64,000 nt of DNA from Rubripirellula lacrimiformis (GTDB lineage Bacteria; Planctomycetota; Planctomycetia; Pirellulales; Pirellulaceae): positions 2,852,001-2,916,000 of the forward strand of contig NZ_CP036525.1 of the NCBI RefSeq assembly GCF_007741535.1, written 5' to 3'. A program made the position numbers and the translations under genes. How positions within the stretch are numbered: the first letter of the stretch is position 1; each line of letters opens with the position of its first letter. Below are positions 35,202 through 44,326 of the stretch, piece by piece. Below the pieces are notes generated by a model. That model did no database searches. It was not told the DNA's origin and worked only from the letters and a program-made list of their open reading frames with translations.

Positions 35202-35957
35202 TTAGTTGTTGCTAGGCATCCGCTCGAGCGATTGGCGGATCAATTCCGCGTGGTCGCCCGGGTTGAGTTCGCGTCCGACGATGGATTTGGCAACGTTGAT
35301 CGCCATATCCGACGTTTGACCGGCCAATTCTGCGATCGCAACCTTCTTGGCGGTTTCGATATCGCTAACGGCCCGTTGACGTTGACGTTCGGCTTCCGCT
35401 TTGGCTTCGTCGACGATCCGTTGACCGGCCGCTTCGGAATCCTTGCGTGCTTCTGCCAACATGGTTTGAACCTTGGTCGAAGCTTCATCAATCTTGGACT
35501 GATAATTGTCCAACAGTGCTTTGGCTTCGGCATTGGCTTTGGCTGCTTGTTCCAGTTCGCCGTGGATCTTGTCTTCGCGAGCCTGGAGGCCCCCGAGAAT
35601 CACGGGCCAAACGAACTTGGACAAGATCGCCAAGACGCCTAGGAAAATTGCCAAGTTGCAGACTGCCGAACCCATGTCGAATGTCAACAAAGGTGGCGTT
35701 CCGTCTGCTTCGGCATGTTCCCCATGTCCGCCATGGCCGCTTTCGCCATGACCGACGCCTTCAGCGTGTCCGTCATGTTCGGCAGCGGGATGGTCGTCAT
35801 GCTGGTGATCAGCATCCGTCACATCGCCGGATTCAACTTCGGCCACGTCGGCTTTTTTGCCCGACGCTTCTTCATCGGCGCGAACCAACGAAGTGTCACC
35901 GGTGACGAACAACAGTAACGACAGCGCGACAAGCGGGCGTCCGATCGTGGACAACAT
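35202..35957 (-). CDS. atpF: ATP synthase b subunit with signal peptide and His-rich segment
   Basis: From the ATG at 35957 the product has 251 residues, longer than usual b subunits (about 160). Residues 1-27 look like a signal peptide (MLSTIGRPLVALSLLLFVTG then SLVRADE). Residues 30-95 are acidic and histidine-rich, for example DADHQHDDHPAAEHDGHAEG. The normal b membrane helix then follows (VCNLAIFLGVLAILSKFVWP) with a long coiled coil ending NPGDHAELIRQSLERM. The b subunit is the peripheral stalk. The exported His-rich part suggests metal or proton binding on the outer side of the membrane, but its role is unknown. Only one b gene is present. Confidence 0.93.
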   Translation of the reverse strand: MLSTIGRPLVALSLLLFVTGDTSLVRADEEASGKKADVAEVESGDVTDADHQHDDHPAAEHDGHAEGVGHGESGHGGHGEHAEADGTPPLLTFDMGSAVCNLAIFLGVLAILSKFVWPVILGGLQAREDKIHGELEQAAKANAEAKALLDNYQSKIDEASTKVQTMLAEARKDSEAAGQRIVDEAKAEAERQRQRAVSDIETAKKVAIAELAGQTSDMAINVAKSIVGRELNPGDHAELIRQSLERMPSNN

Positions 35958-36069
35958 CGAGTGGCCTCTCAGGATCATCGGGGTACTTTCAAAGCAGATC
36001 AACGCGGCAGATCGACCCGGTCGCAGATGCGAACCGGAGCCAGTGAACCGCGTGACAAAGCTGACTTAA

Positions 36070-36321
36070 TTAGCGGATCAACAGTAGGATCAACGCGATA
36101 ACGGTTGCACCTTCGATCAGTGCGGCCGAGATCAACATTTGGGTTGCGATCGTGCCACCAGCTTCTGGTTGACGCGAAATCGCTTCCACGGCCGAGCTAC
36201 CGATGCGACCAATGCCCAGGCCAGCACCGATGATTGCCAAGCCCATGCCGATACCAACACCCAAGGTGCCAAAACCGGTATCAGCGACTTCTTGTGCCAG
36301 CAACATTGCCATTTCAAACAT
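36070..36321 (-). CDS. atpE: ATP synthase c subunit
   Basis: The 83-residue hairpin protein has helix 1 with GLAIIGAGLGIGRIGSSAVE, the polar loop SRQPEAGG, and helix 2 with AALIEGATVIALILLL, where the glutamate binds the ion. The glutamine and serine of sodium-type c subunits are replaced (GIG and EGA), which indicates proton use. A leading MFEMAML start is short; no signal peptide is seen. The adjacent atpF start lies about 110 bp downstream. Confidence 0.96.
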   Translation of the reverse strand: MFEMAMLLAQEVADTGFGTLGVGIGMGLAIIGAGLGIGRIGSSAVEAISRQPEAGGTIATQMLISAALIEGATVIALILLLIR

Positions 36322-36439
36322 CTTCTAATTGCTCCTGAGAAAAAATCTCGTTCGATTCTCACCAGACACGGAAACAGGTTTGGTTTGGTGAGGGATTACT
36401 AAAGGGAAAGGGTCAACTGGTTTGATCTAAAACGACCGA

Positions 36440-37462
36440 CTAACCGGCCGGATTGTGCATTGGTGTGATCCGTTCAGGCGACATGATCTTGTCCATGTCC
36501 ATTTGATTTTCGTCACTGAAAGGATGTTCGTCTTCGTGGTGATCGTCGTGGCCATGATGGGTGGCGACTTGCGAAATGAACAGCACGGTCAAGAAGGTGA
36601 AAATGAACGCCTGCAAGAAACAGATGAACAATTCCAACAACGTCAAGACAATGCCGCCGCCGATCACAGCCAATTGGACGCCATAGCCGAGGCCGAGTGA
36701 TACCTTCACCGCCATGAAAATCAAGCCGATAAATGCTGCGATCACCAAGTGACCGGCCATCATGGTTCCAAACAACCGCATGGCAAGCACGACGCACTTG
36801 ATGAACAGGCCGACCCATTCCAAAACGTACAATGGAATGCCGATCGCCAGCATCTTTGGGTCGTCCCAACCAATCGGGTTGAAGTGCGAAAAGAATGCCT
36901 TGGCACCGGTTTCTTTGATGCCGATGTAGATGATCGCGATGAAACTGCCGACCGCCAAAATCACATTCAGCGACAGGTTGCCGGTGGCTGTACCGCCATA
37001 ATGCAAATCGTGTGCGTTCCCGGTGATCAAATACATGATCGATCCGATCGGGATCAGCCCCAGCACATTTGCGAACAGGACGAAGAAGAAAATCGTCCAG
37101 ATGTAGTAGATATATTTGTCAGTTTTTTCATGCAGGTTCGGCCGGACGACTTCGTCGCGGATGAAGGTGCACATTGTTTCGAACAATTGAGCCACTCGGC
37201 CGCGTGTCTGATACGCGGACAGGCCTTCGCCTTTGACGCGAACTCGGCGCGACACCAACCAGAACACCACGACCACACAGATGGCTGACACGGCGGTCAT
37301 CATCAAGTGGTTCGTGATGAAGAAGCTGTAAGCCCCATCGTAAATATTCAATGCCGGAATATCACCGCCGCCAGTGGCAACGGAGAAAATCGGTTCCTCG
37401 TGCAGTGCGTGGGGCACTACGTGAGTTACGGGATTGTCGGCAGCGGCGATCAACAAATTCAT
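36440..37462 (-). CDS. atpB: ATP synthase a subunit
   Basis: The 340-residue membrane protein has a long N-terminal extension before the first helix and several transmembrane segments. The conserved helix with the functional arginine is KCVVLAMRLFGTMMAGHLVI, and later ELFICFLQAFIFTFLTVLFI completes the channel. The C-terminus is His/Asp-rich (THHGHDDHHEDEHPFSD). Subunit a forms the proton half-channels with the c ring. Its ATG overlaps the stop of the upstream membrane protein gene (ATGA). Confidence 0.95.
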   Translation of the reverse strand: MNLLIAAADNPVTHVVPHALHEEPIFSVATGGGDIPALNIYDGAYSFFITNHLMMTAVSAICVVVVFWLVSRRVRVKGEGLSAYQTRGRVAQLFETMCTFIRDEVVRPNLHEKTDKYIYYIWTIFFFVLFANVLGLIPIGSIMYLITGNAHDLHYGGTATGNLSLNVILAVGSFIAIIYIGIKETGAKAFFSHFNPIGWDDPKMLAIGIPLYVLEWVGLFIKCVVLAMRLFGTMMAGHLVIAAFIGLIFMAVKVSLGLGYGVQLAVIGGGIVLTLLELFICFLQAFIFTFLTVLFISQVATHHGHDDHHEDEHPFSDENQMDMDKIMSPERITPMHNPAG

Positions 37463-38160
37463 CCGAGCGTGGAATCCGTCAAAGGTGTTTGCGAGAGGCC
37501 AAGGTTAGGTTCGTCCGAAACGCTTTCCAGACCGGACCGTTGCCGCGATGATTGATCGATGATCGAGTCAATCGTCGAAGCGTTGCGAGCGAGGAAAAAG
37601 ATCTCGACCGATGTCAGCAGCATGTACCAGCTGCAAACTAAAATCGCGACCGTTTCCGTCGTTACGCCAAATTGATAGCGGCAGGCAACGAACAGTGCAA
37701 CGGTGCCAGCGAAACGAATTGCCATCGCGGCGCTGGCGCCGACGAGGAATAGGTTGGCTGTCAGGCCGGTTCGTCGTCCCGATTCGAGCGATCCGTTGCC
37801 GCGTTGTTGTGTGTTGGGTTGTTGTGTGTTGGGTTGTTGTGTGTTGGGTTGTTGTGTGTTGGGTTGTTGCAGGAAACATCCGGGGATCAACGCCAACACG
37901 GAAATCAATCCACTGCCGATCGCGATCGCAATTCCTACCGAAACCGACTCCGGCGCAAACGCAGCCAAGCCGACCGTCGTCATTCCCATCACGGCACACC
38001 AAGCGACCACAACACCACGAAGCGTCGTGACGAACAGGTCACTGGCGGTCGCTAGGCGACGACGGTCATGGGTGTCAGTAGGAATCACAGGCAACGAAAA
38101 GGATGGATGCGTCGAATGGGGGCGTTGGGCGTCGGAATAAGGTCTGTCGTCAATCGGCAC
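37459..38160 (-). CDS. Membrane protein of the ATP synthase operon, AtpI-position
   Basis: The 233-residue product starts with GTG at 38160 and has about four hydrophobic segments (VVVAWCAVMGMTTVGLAAFA, VGIAIAIGSGLISVLALIPG, then AMAIRFAGTVALFVAC and LVCSWYMLLTSVEIFFLA). Position between atpZ and atpB and overlap with atpB suggest an AtpI-like assembly factor, but similarity is not evident by eye. A loop at about residues 99-119 consists of four QQPNT repeats coded by a 15-bp tandem repeat. The rest is unremarkable. Confidence 0.7.
   Translation of the reverse strand: MPIDDRPYSDAQRPHSTHPSFSLPVIPTDTHDRRRLATASDLFVTTLRGVVVAWCAVMGMTTVGLAAFAPESVSVGIAIAIGSGLISVLALIPGCFLQQPNTQQPNTQQPNTQQPNTQQRGNGSLESGRRTGLTANLFLVGASAAMAIRFAGTVALFVACRYQFGVTTETVAILVCSWYMLLTSVEIFFLARNASTIDSIIDQSSRQRSGLESVSDEPNLGLSQTPLTDSTLG
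37803..37869. repeat. 15-bp coding minisatellite
   Basis: Four perfect copies of GTTGTTGTGTGTTGG plus a partial fifth. On the minus strand they encode QQPNT repeats in the loop of the AtpI-position protein. The unit length keeps the reading frame. Confidence 0.9.
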
Positions 38161-38285
38161 GCGGTTGGTTGAGCGGTTTCGCTCATTCGCTCGCTCGATT
38201 GATGGTTTTTAAAATCGTTCTCTGCGAAAGCGAATTGCGATTGCAGATCAAAGTTGGTATTTCGGACGGTTGATCGACAGTCCGG

Positions 38286-38597
38286 TCAGTGGTGTTTCGT
38301 GCTGTCCGTCGGGTTCCCGCCGGAGGCAATTTTGATGAAACGGAACATTGCGAAGCTGAATCCTATCAGGACCCCAGCCGCCGTGCCGAGCGGTCGCTGT
38401 GAGCCGAGTGCCCAGTCGACGGCATAGCCGATGGCTGCGAACCCGAGCGTTGTCCCCGCCAGTTCGATTCCCAGTCCCGCAAACTTCATCCACGCTTTGG
38501 ATCCGTCTCGGTCGTTCGTCCCGTTGCTGCCACCTGCCTGCGAGGGTTGCTCGTTAGGGGGCGACTGGGATGTGCCGTCGTCGTCGGTCAAAGTCAT
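38286..38597 (-). CDS. atpZ: AtpZ-like ATP synthase operon protein
   Basis: From the ATG at 38597 the product has 103 residues. A polar N-terminus rich in Ser, Asn and Gln precedes two membrane helices, LGIELAGTTLGFAAIGYAVD and GTAAGVLIGFSFAMFRFIKI, the pattern of AtpZ/AtpI (DUF gene1) proteins. These assist the assembly of the c ring or magnesium uptake. It is the first gene of the ATP synthase operon, 125 bp before the next one. Confidence 0.8.
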   Translation of the reverse strand: MTLTDDDGTSQSPPNEQPSQAGGSNGTNDRDGSKAWMKFAGLGIELAGTTLGFAAIGYAVDWALGSQRPLGTAAGVLIGFSFAMFRFIKIASGGNPTDSTKHH

Positions 38598-39392
38598 GGG
38601 GATTTGCCGGTGCCCGGATTCTCCTGCGGTGGTGCCCGCTCGCATCATTTTTGACTTGTGTAGGCAAGAGTCTGACCGCAGATTCGCCGGCCACCAGTGG
38701 CAGCGACGGATCGCCGCACCCTAAATGCAAGAATTTGCACAACTGGTCCTGGCGAGGGAGCCTTGGAAACCCGCAGGTGATTCGCATGACGGACGGCTTT
38801 TCACGTTGTTTGCGGGATTCCCCCAAGCGTCGTGAGCGGGCGAAACAATGTCTGCAAAAAATTGCGGAAGATTCTACACCCGCGATGTAGTGGGCGCTTG
38901 GCCACTGGCTTGCCGGGTAGTCACCGATATCCAACGTGTAGGGCGTCACTTACGCGCCGCGAGACCAGCGAGGATGTCGACGGCCAGGGTGGATGGGTGG
39001 TTTGGGAGGTGTTGCAGTGGTGAATTTCCCGCCAATATCGTGTATTTCAGCGGACGACATCTAGAAGTTTGATTGGACCCTTGTCATAATGATTCAGGTG
39101 ACGATTGTCCCATTAGTGGTGTTTGGGAGGGTGCCGGAACCGCCCTGTAGAGACGCTTTGATTGGCGTTTTGCAGGCGAAAGCAGGGATCGCCGGCAGGT
39201 CCGATCAACACCGGGATTGCGACTCTGGAAGGCCGTTAGCGGCTGGGTCAGTGTCGTCTTTCGGAGCCGAATGCTGGGACGCCGAATTGCAACGGGGACA
39301 CGGCTGGCAGACAGGATGTTGCTGCAAGTCGCTTCATACATCATTGATCGATTCGGCCACTGGTCGAGTCTTTGAAATCCTGGGAGGTGCAG
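38598..39392. other. Divergent intergenic region, atpZ to DUF4912 gene
   Basis: About 800 bp without a supportable gene. It should hold the promoter of the ATP synthase operon on the minus strand and of the DUF4912 gene on the plus strand. Overlapping frames on both strands are not protein-like, and I see no clear palindrome or riboswitch. Confidence 0.5.
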
Positions 39393-40844
39393 GTGATTAC
39401 TACCGCAGATTTGAAGGCACAGACACGCCGCGAGCTTGCTGATTTGGCTCGAGATTATGGCGTGCCCGGGTGGCACGGAATGAAAAAAGACGAATTGGTC
39501 GATGAAATCAAGAAGGTCCAACGAAAGCTGCGTCGCAAGTCGTCCTCGCAGGCTGCTCCGGCGGTGAAGGGAGCTTCTGCAAAGAAAGCGTCCGCACCCG
39601 CGGCGGTGAAGACCGGCGCGTCGGCCACTGGGTCGTCCAAGCGTCGGACAGCGAAGACCGAGGTGACGGCCAGCGATCGTGATTCCGTGCGAGCGTCGTC
39701 TAGCAAGTCCTCTGCATCCTTGGGAGGCTCCGCGACGAAGTCGTCTCGTGGATCCGCCAGCAGTGCAAAGGCCGGCAGCGGCAAAGCCAGCAGTTCCAAG
39801 GTCAGTGCGCCGACGTCAGCCGCGCGTGTCGCTGCTCGCCCGCCCAAGTCGGGCTCGCACAAAACCGACCAAATGCGTTTGAACAAGCCTGTGCCGAAGT
39901 TGCCAGAGCCTCGTGTCGACGCCAAAACAGCTCGTATTCGTGCTCAGATGCGAAAGCGTCGCGAGACGATGATGAAGAACAAGGACCTGTCGACGGGGAC
40001 CCTGGTGGGCGGTTCGGCCGTCAACAATGGGGCCCAACGCACACGTGGTGCTGGACCGCATTCGGACCGCGTTGTCCTGCTGGTTCGTGATTCGTTCTGG
40101 CTGCAAGCGACTTGGGAAATCACTCGTGCTAGCGTCCAGCGGGCTCAGTCCTCGCTGGCCGAACGTTGGCATACCGCGATGCCCGTGCTGCGTTTGTTGG
40201 CCGTCGGTGACGTGGATTCCAACGGTGCCGAGCGTACCGAACGTGACATCCCGATCCATGGTGGCGTCAACAACTGGTATATCGACGTCGACGAGCCGCC
40301 ATCGCGTTTCCGCGTGCTGGTGGGTTACGTGACTTCGTCAGGCGACTTTTACACTCTATGCCGCAGCAACGTGGTCGAAACACCGCGCCCGAATGAATGC
40401 GAACGGCTGGACGAACACTGGCATGACATCGCCGAAGATTACGAGCGGATTTATTCGCTAAGCGGTGGTTACGACACGGACGCAGGCGACCTGAAGGAAG
40501 TCTTCGAGGAACGTTTGCGTCGGCCAATGCCACTGCGTGGCGACAAGGGGCAAACGGTCGGTGACCCTTCGCTGCTGCGTCAGTCGAAGCTGCCGTTCGA
40601 AGTCGATGCCGAGCTGATCATCTTCGGAAAGACGCTGTCGTCGGCGTCGGTTCTAGTGGCCGGTCGTCCCGTCAAACTTCAGGCGGATGGATCGTTTACG
40701 GTTCGAATGCAGTTGCCCGACAAACGTCAGGTGTTGCCCGTGACGGCGGAAAGCCGCGATGGGCTGCGTCAGCGAACAACCGTGGTGGCTGTCGAACGCA
40801 ACACGAAGGTGATGGAACCTGTCGAATTAGAAGACCGATTCTAG
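39393..40844 (+). CDS. DUF4912 protein with Rho-N/SAP-like N-terminus and basic linker
   Basis: The start is a GTG at 39393 with GGGAGG five bases upstream; the ATG at 39372 lacks such a site. The first 45 residues (LKAQTRRELADLARDYGVPG then MKKDELVDEIKK) resemble the Rho N-terminal/SAP-like fold. A lysine/serine/alanine-rich linker follows (about residues 50-170). The DUF4912 domain runs from about residue 220, with VVLLVRDSFWLQATWEITRA and GDFYTLCRSNVVETPRP. It may bind nucleic acid, judging by the basic linker, but function is unknown. A strong terminator follows at 40905. Confidence 0.8.
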   Translation: MITTADLKAQTRRELADLARDYGVPGWHGMKKDELVDEIKKVQRKLRRKSSSQAAPAVKGASAKKASAPAAVKTGASATGSSKRRTAKTEVTASDRDSVRASSSKSSASLGGSATKSSRGSASSAKAGSGKASSSKVSAPTSAARVAARPPKSGSHKTDQMRLNKPVPKLPEPRVDAKTARIRAQMRKRRETMMKNKDLSTGTLVGGSAVNNGAQRTRGAGPHSDRVVLLVRDSFWLQATWEITRASVQRAQSSLAERWHTAMPVLRLLAVGDVDSNGAERTERDIPIHGGVNNWYIDVDEPPSRFRVLVGYVTSSGDFYTLCRSNVVETPRPNECERLDEHWHDIAEDYERIYSLSGGYDTDAGDLKEVFEERLRRPMPLRGDKGQTVGDPSLLRQSKLPFEVDAELIIFGKTLSSASVLVAGRPVKLQADGSFTVRMQLPDKRQVLPVTAESRDGLRQRTTVVAVERNTKVMEPVELEDRF

Positions 40845-40904
40845 ATCGCCCGATCCTGACGCACCGGCCGGTCGTGGTCGGTGCCGTTTCAGGATGATCT
40901 GTTC

Positions 40905-40962
40905 AAGGCAAGGAGAGGACTCAGTGGTCAAGAATCACTGGATTGGCTCCTTGCCTTTTTTT
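40905..40962 (+). terminator. Rho-independent terminator
   Basis: AAGGCAAGGAG (40905-40915) pairs exactly with CTCCTTGCCTT (40947-40957), and a run of T reaches 40962. A second inverted repeat (CCTGA...TCAGG, about 40856-40893) precedes it. It ends the DUF4912 transcript. Confidence 0.85.
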
Positions 40963-41041
40963 CTTTCAAAGCTCTGTTTCGCGTCGCCTGATTCTGTTTC
41001 GACGCAGTCAGATTTTCTCGTTTTTCGGAATGCCTAAGCCC

Positions 41042-41839
41042 ATGTTTCGCGTATTGATTGCTTCGTTTGTTCTTTGTCTCGGTCAGTGTGCTGCGTCGGC
41101 GCAGTCAGCGGAAGCGGATTCCACCAAGGCCAAGTCGCTGAAGATATTGCTGGTCACCGGTGGCTGTTGTCACGACTATGACTTTCAAACCAAAGCTTTG
41201 CAGCTTGCGTTTCAAAAACAAAATGTCGATGCGGTATGGACGGTGGTCAACGACGGTGGGAGCGGCACCGACGCGCAGATCGACCTCTATGACAAAGCGG
41301 ATTGGGCGGCGGGTTTCGATGTGGTGATCCACAACGAGTGCTTTGCGGCCACCAAGGATCCTGAATACATTCGCCGCATCACCAAGGCGCACCATGATGG
41401 CGCAAACGCCGTGGTGATCCACTGTGCAATGCATACCTATCGAGATGCTGAAATCGACGACTGGCGAGAATTTCTAGGCGTCACAAGTCGCCGCCATGAT
41501 CATCAAAGCAACTATAAAATCGACGTCGTGGCGAAAGGACATCCGATCATGAAGGGCTATCCGGCCGACCACGTTAGCGCGATGGACGAGCTGTACATCA
41601 TTGAAAAGCTGTGGCCGAGGGCGAAGGCTCTGGCGACTTCGGTCAGCGAGCGTGACGGCAAAGCCTATCCAGTGCTATGGATCAATCGCTACGGCAAGGC
41701 TCGCGTGTTTGGGACCACCTACGGGCATTCCAACGAAACGTTCGAAGACGATGTCTTCTTGGGGTCAGTCGTTCGCGGCACCCAATGGGCAGCCGGGCAT
41801 CTGAAACCAGCCGGCAAGAAGAAAGCTGCCGCAAAGTAA
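41042..41839 (+). CDS. ThuA domain protein, exported
   Basis: The ATG at 41042 begins a signal peptide (MFRVLIASFVLCLGQCAASA) and a product of 265 residues. The ThuA-like glutamine amidotransferase fold is visible in KILLVTGGCCHDYDF, then GFDVVIHNECF and NAVVIHCAMHTYRD. The C-terminal RVFGTTYGHSNETFEDD is typical of the family in planctomycetes. The family is linked to sugar metabolism (trehalose utilisation) but its reaction is not established. The end is a lysine/alanine-rich tail. It converges with rpoN. Confidence 0.88.
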   Translation: MFRVLIASFVLCLGQCAASAQSAEADSTKAKSLKILLVTGGCCHDYDFQTKALQLAFQKQNVDAVWTVVNDGGSGTDAQIDLYDKADWAAGFDVVIHNECFAATKDPEYIRRITKAHHDGANAVVIHCAMHTYRDAEIDDWREFLGVTSRRHDHQSNYKIDVVAKGHPIMKGYPADHVSAMDELYIIEKLWPRAKALATSVSERDGKAYPVLWINRYGKARVFGTTYGHSNETFEDDVFLGSVVRGTQWAAGHLKPAGKKKAAAK

Positions 41840-41916
41840 CTGCATCAGCAACCGCGGTTACGGGATTCGACTGAATTCGCGTTACCGCACTGCCGTCCCT
41901 CTGTCTTCGGCTCGCT

Positions 41917-41944
41917 CGCAATGAATTCGCCAAAATTCATTGCG
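41917..41944. terminator. Hairpin between convergent ThuA and rpoN genes
   Basis: CGCAATGAAT and ATTCATTGCG are exact reverse complements around an 8-nt loop. There is no U-tract, so it is a weak terminator candidate shared by two convergent genes. Confidence 0.4.
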
Positions 41945-41972
41945 GGTGCGGGGCCTACTGCGAAGGGGGGGG

Positions 41973-43472
41973 CTACTTCTTGACCAGGGACCAGTCGCGT
42001 CTTTGGCGGCTGCTGGGGATTCCCATCTTCTTGCGATACTTGGTGACGGTTCTTCGGGCGACGGTCATGCCGGCCTTCTTGAGTTCGTCGACCAGTTTTT
42101 CATCGCTGTGTGGATCGCTTTTGTCTTCCTTGTCGATCAGTTCCTGAAGTTTCAGGCGGATCGTATCCCAGGCGACGTCTTCCCCGTCTTCAGTTTGCGT
42201 GCCGCCAACGAAGAATCGTTTCAGTGGCAGGATGCCGCGTGGGGTTTGGATCCATTTATCGTCGACCGCGCGGCTAACCGTCGTGACGTGCACGCCAACC
42301 TTGTCCGCGATCTGCTGCATCTTCAGCGGTTCAATCGCTTCGGGGCCTTCGTCCAAAAACCGCTTTTGGTGAGCGACGATCGCTTGCGCGACCTTCGTCA
42401 ACGTGCTTCGTCGTTGTTCGATCGAATCGATCAGCCACTGAGCGCTGTTGATCTTGTTCTTGATGAACTCGCGTTCCTCCGCTGTGCTGGTCGGGTCCTG
42501 CAGCCGGCGTCGGTAGTATTCGCTGATGAATAGCGTCGGTACTCGGTCGTCGTCCAGGCGTACCACGTATTCGCCGGAATCGTCCTGTTCCAGGATGATG
42601 TCTGGCGTGACGTTGGGAACGTAGGTTTCCATGAACGCAGCGCCGGGCTTGGGGTTCAGCCCATGCAATTCATCGCGAACGGTTTGGATCAGATCGATCG
42701 AGTAATTGGTCTTCTTGGCGATTTGCGGCAGGCGATTTTCGGCCAAGTCAGCCAAGTGGTCCTTGATCAACGTTCGCATCTCTTCGAAATGCGGGAACGT
42801 CGACTTGATCTGCATCAGCAGACATTCGCTCAGGTCGCGTGCAGCGATCCCTGTCGGTTCCAGTGACTGGACAATGGCCAGTGATTTTTCAGCGACAGCC
42901 AGGTCTTCGGGCGTGTGCCCGGCTGGCAGCAGGTCCGCAAGCGGTGATCGCAGGTAGCCGCCATCGCGGGCGTCCAGGGTGCTGATGATCCGTTCGGCGA
43001 CTTGTTCGACGTCATCGTCGATGTCCAGTTCAGCCAGTTGGTGCAACAGGAAATCATTCAATGATTCAGGCCGCGACACCGCGTTGGCCATCAGGTCGTG
43101 GCGGCGATCGGCGTCCTCGGACATCCGGTTGGCGGATCGCTTGAACGATTCGTCAAACGTGTTGGGAAGCTCCGACACCATGTTTTGAAGGCGTTCGAAA
43201 TCTTCTTGGTTGGAATGGTCGTTGTCGACGACCAGTTCCTTTTCGTTCTCGCTGCGAGCGTCCTTGGACGGTGGATAGTCATCATCCATTTCGTCCGGCG
43301 CCAGCGGATCGTTTTCCTGTTGTTCCAGCAACGGATTCTCGTTCATCTCCTGTTCGACGCGTTCTTGTAACGCCATCGTGGGGAGCTGCAGAATCTCCAT
43401 CGACTGGATCATCCGAGGAGCCAGTTTTTGGGTTTGCAATTGTCGGGCCTGAAGGCCCATCGACATCCGCAT
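41973..43472 (-). CDS. rpoN: RNA polymerase sigma-54 factor
   Basis: The 499-residue protein starts MRMSMGLQARQLQTQKLAPRM-like and has the glutamine/leucine-rich region I (MIQSMEILQLPTMALQERVE). An acidic region II follows. The core-binding region and the DNA-binding helix (DKVGVHVTTVSRAVDDKWI) come next, and the RpoN box ARRTVTKYRK is near the C-terminus. Sigma-54 needs enhancer-binding activators. Length is normal. A second ATG six bases in gives a slightly shorter protein. Confidence 0.96.
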   Translation of the reverse strand: MRMSMGLQARQLQTQKLAPRMIQSMEILQLPTMALQERVEQEMNENPLLEQQENDPLAPDEMDDDYPPSKDARSENEKELVVDNDHSNQEDFERLQNMVSELPNTFDESFKRSANRMSEDADRRHDLMANAVSRPESLNDFLLHQLAELDIDDDVEQVAERIISTLDARDGGYLRSPLADLLPAGHTPEDLAVAEKSLAIVQSLEPTGIAARDLSECLLMQIKSTFPHFEEMRTLIKDHLADLAENRLPQIAKKTNYSIDLIQTVRDELHGLNPKPGAAFMETYVPNVTPDIILEQDDSGEYVVRLDDDRVPTLFISEYYRRRLQDPTSTAEEREFIKNKINSAQWLIDSIEQRRSTLTKVAQAIVAHQKRFLDEGPEAIEPLKMQQIADKVGVHVTTVSRAVDDKWIQTPRGILPLKRFFVGGTQTEDGEDVAWDTIRLKLQELIDKEDKSDPHSDEKLVDELKKAGMTVARRTVTKYRKKMGIPSSRQRRDWSLVKK

Positions 43473-43720
43473 CAGAAATTCTCTTCGAGGAAAGCTTGCT
43501 GGATGGCCAGTCGCCTAGACAGTCAGACTCAACCGACCGGGAACAGGTCCCCGTCGTCTTTGGCGTGAGGCGTTTCCGCCGCCATGCCGAGTCTGGTGTC
43601 GTCAGCGTCACCGACAAAATGGCGACGTCACAAGCATGATACCGCACCATGAGGCCAGGCAGAGCGAATTTCGTTCCACCTTGGAGCAATTTTACCCGTC
43701 CGACCACCGGAGTCTACGGT

Positions 43721-44320
43721 TTATAGCTTTTGGCGGCCCGTCAACGCGTCCGCAATCATCTCGCGATTGGCGTACTCCAAAACGCTTCCGGCGGTGATTC
43801 CACGCGCCAAACGTGTGATTTCGACCGGAAACTCGCTCAATAAGTTGCTGATGTACAGTGACGTCCCGTCCCCTTCTACGGTCGGGTTGGTGGCCATGAT
43901 AATTTCAACAAAATTTCCGACCCGGACTCTTTCAACAAGGTCATCGATCGTTAATTGATCAGGTCCGATACCATCCAGGGGGGCGATTCTGCCAAGCAGG
44001 ACGTGGTAAACGCCTTTGAAGATGCCCGCCTGTTCCAGGCTCATCAGGTCGCGCGGCTGTTCCACGATGCAGAGCCGCGTCGCGTCGCGGTCGGGCAATG
44101 CGCAGATAGCGCAGGTTTCCGATTCGGCCAGGTTGAAGCAGGTGGCGCAGTAGCGGACATCTTGCCGGACGCGGCGAATCGATTCGGCCAGCGCCAACGC
44201 TTCGGTTTCGCTGACCCGCAATAGGTGAAACGCCAACCGTTCGGCGCTTTTGCGTCCCACGCCGGGCAATCGTCCCAGTTGTTCGACCAATTCGGCCACC
44301 GCGCCGGCGTGCTTGTTCAT
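43721..44320 (-). CDS. recR: Recombination protein RecR
   Basis: The 199-residue protein has the N-terminal helix-hairpin-helix (LGRLPGVGRKSAERLAFHLL), the zinc motif CATCFNLAESETCAIC, and the Toprim domain with LCIVEQPRDLMSLEQAG. RecR acts with RecF/RecO in gap repair. It follows ebfC by six bases, the common bacterial pairing. Confidence 0.96.
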   Translation of the reverse strand: MNKHAGAVAELVEQLGRLPGVGRKSAERLAFHLLRVSETEALALAESIRRVRQDVRYCATCFNLAESETCAICALPDRDATRLCIVEQPRDLMSLEQAGIFKGVYHVLLGRIAPLDGIGPDQLTIDDLVERVRVGNFVEIIMATNPTVEGDGTSLYISNLLSEFPVEITRLARGITAGSVLEYANREMIADALTGRQKL

Positions 44321-44326
44321 CGTCGC

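Noticed and set aside
36070-36321. Sodium-type c subunit
   Set aside because: The Gln and Ser/Thr ligands of sodium-binding c rings are absent; only the glutamate is kept.
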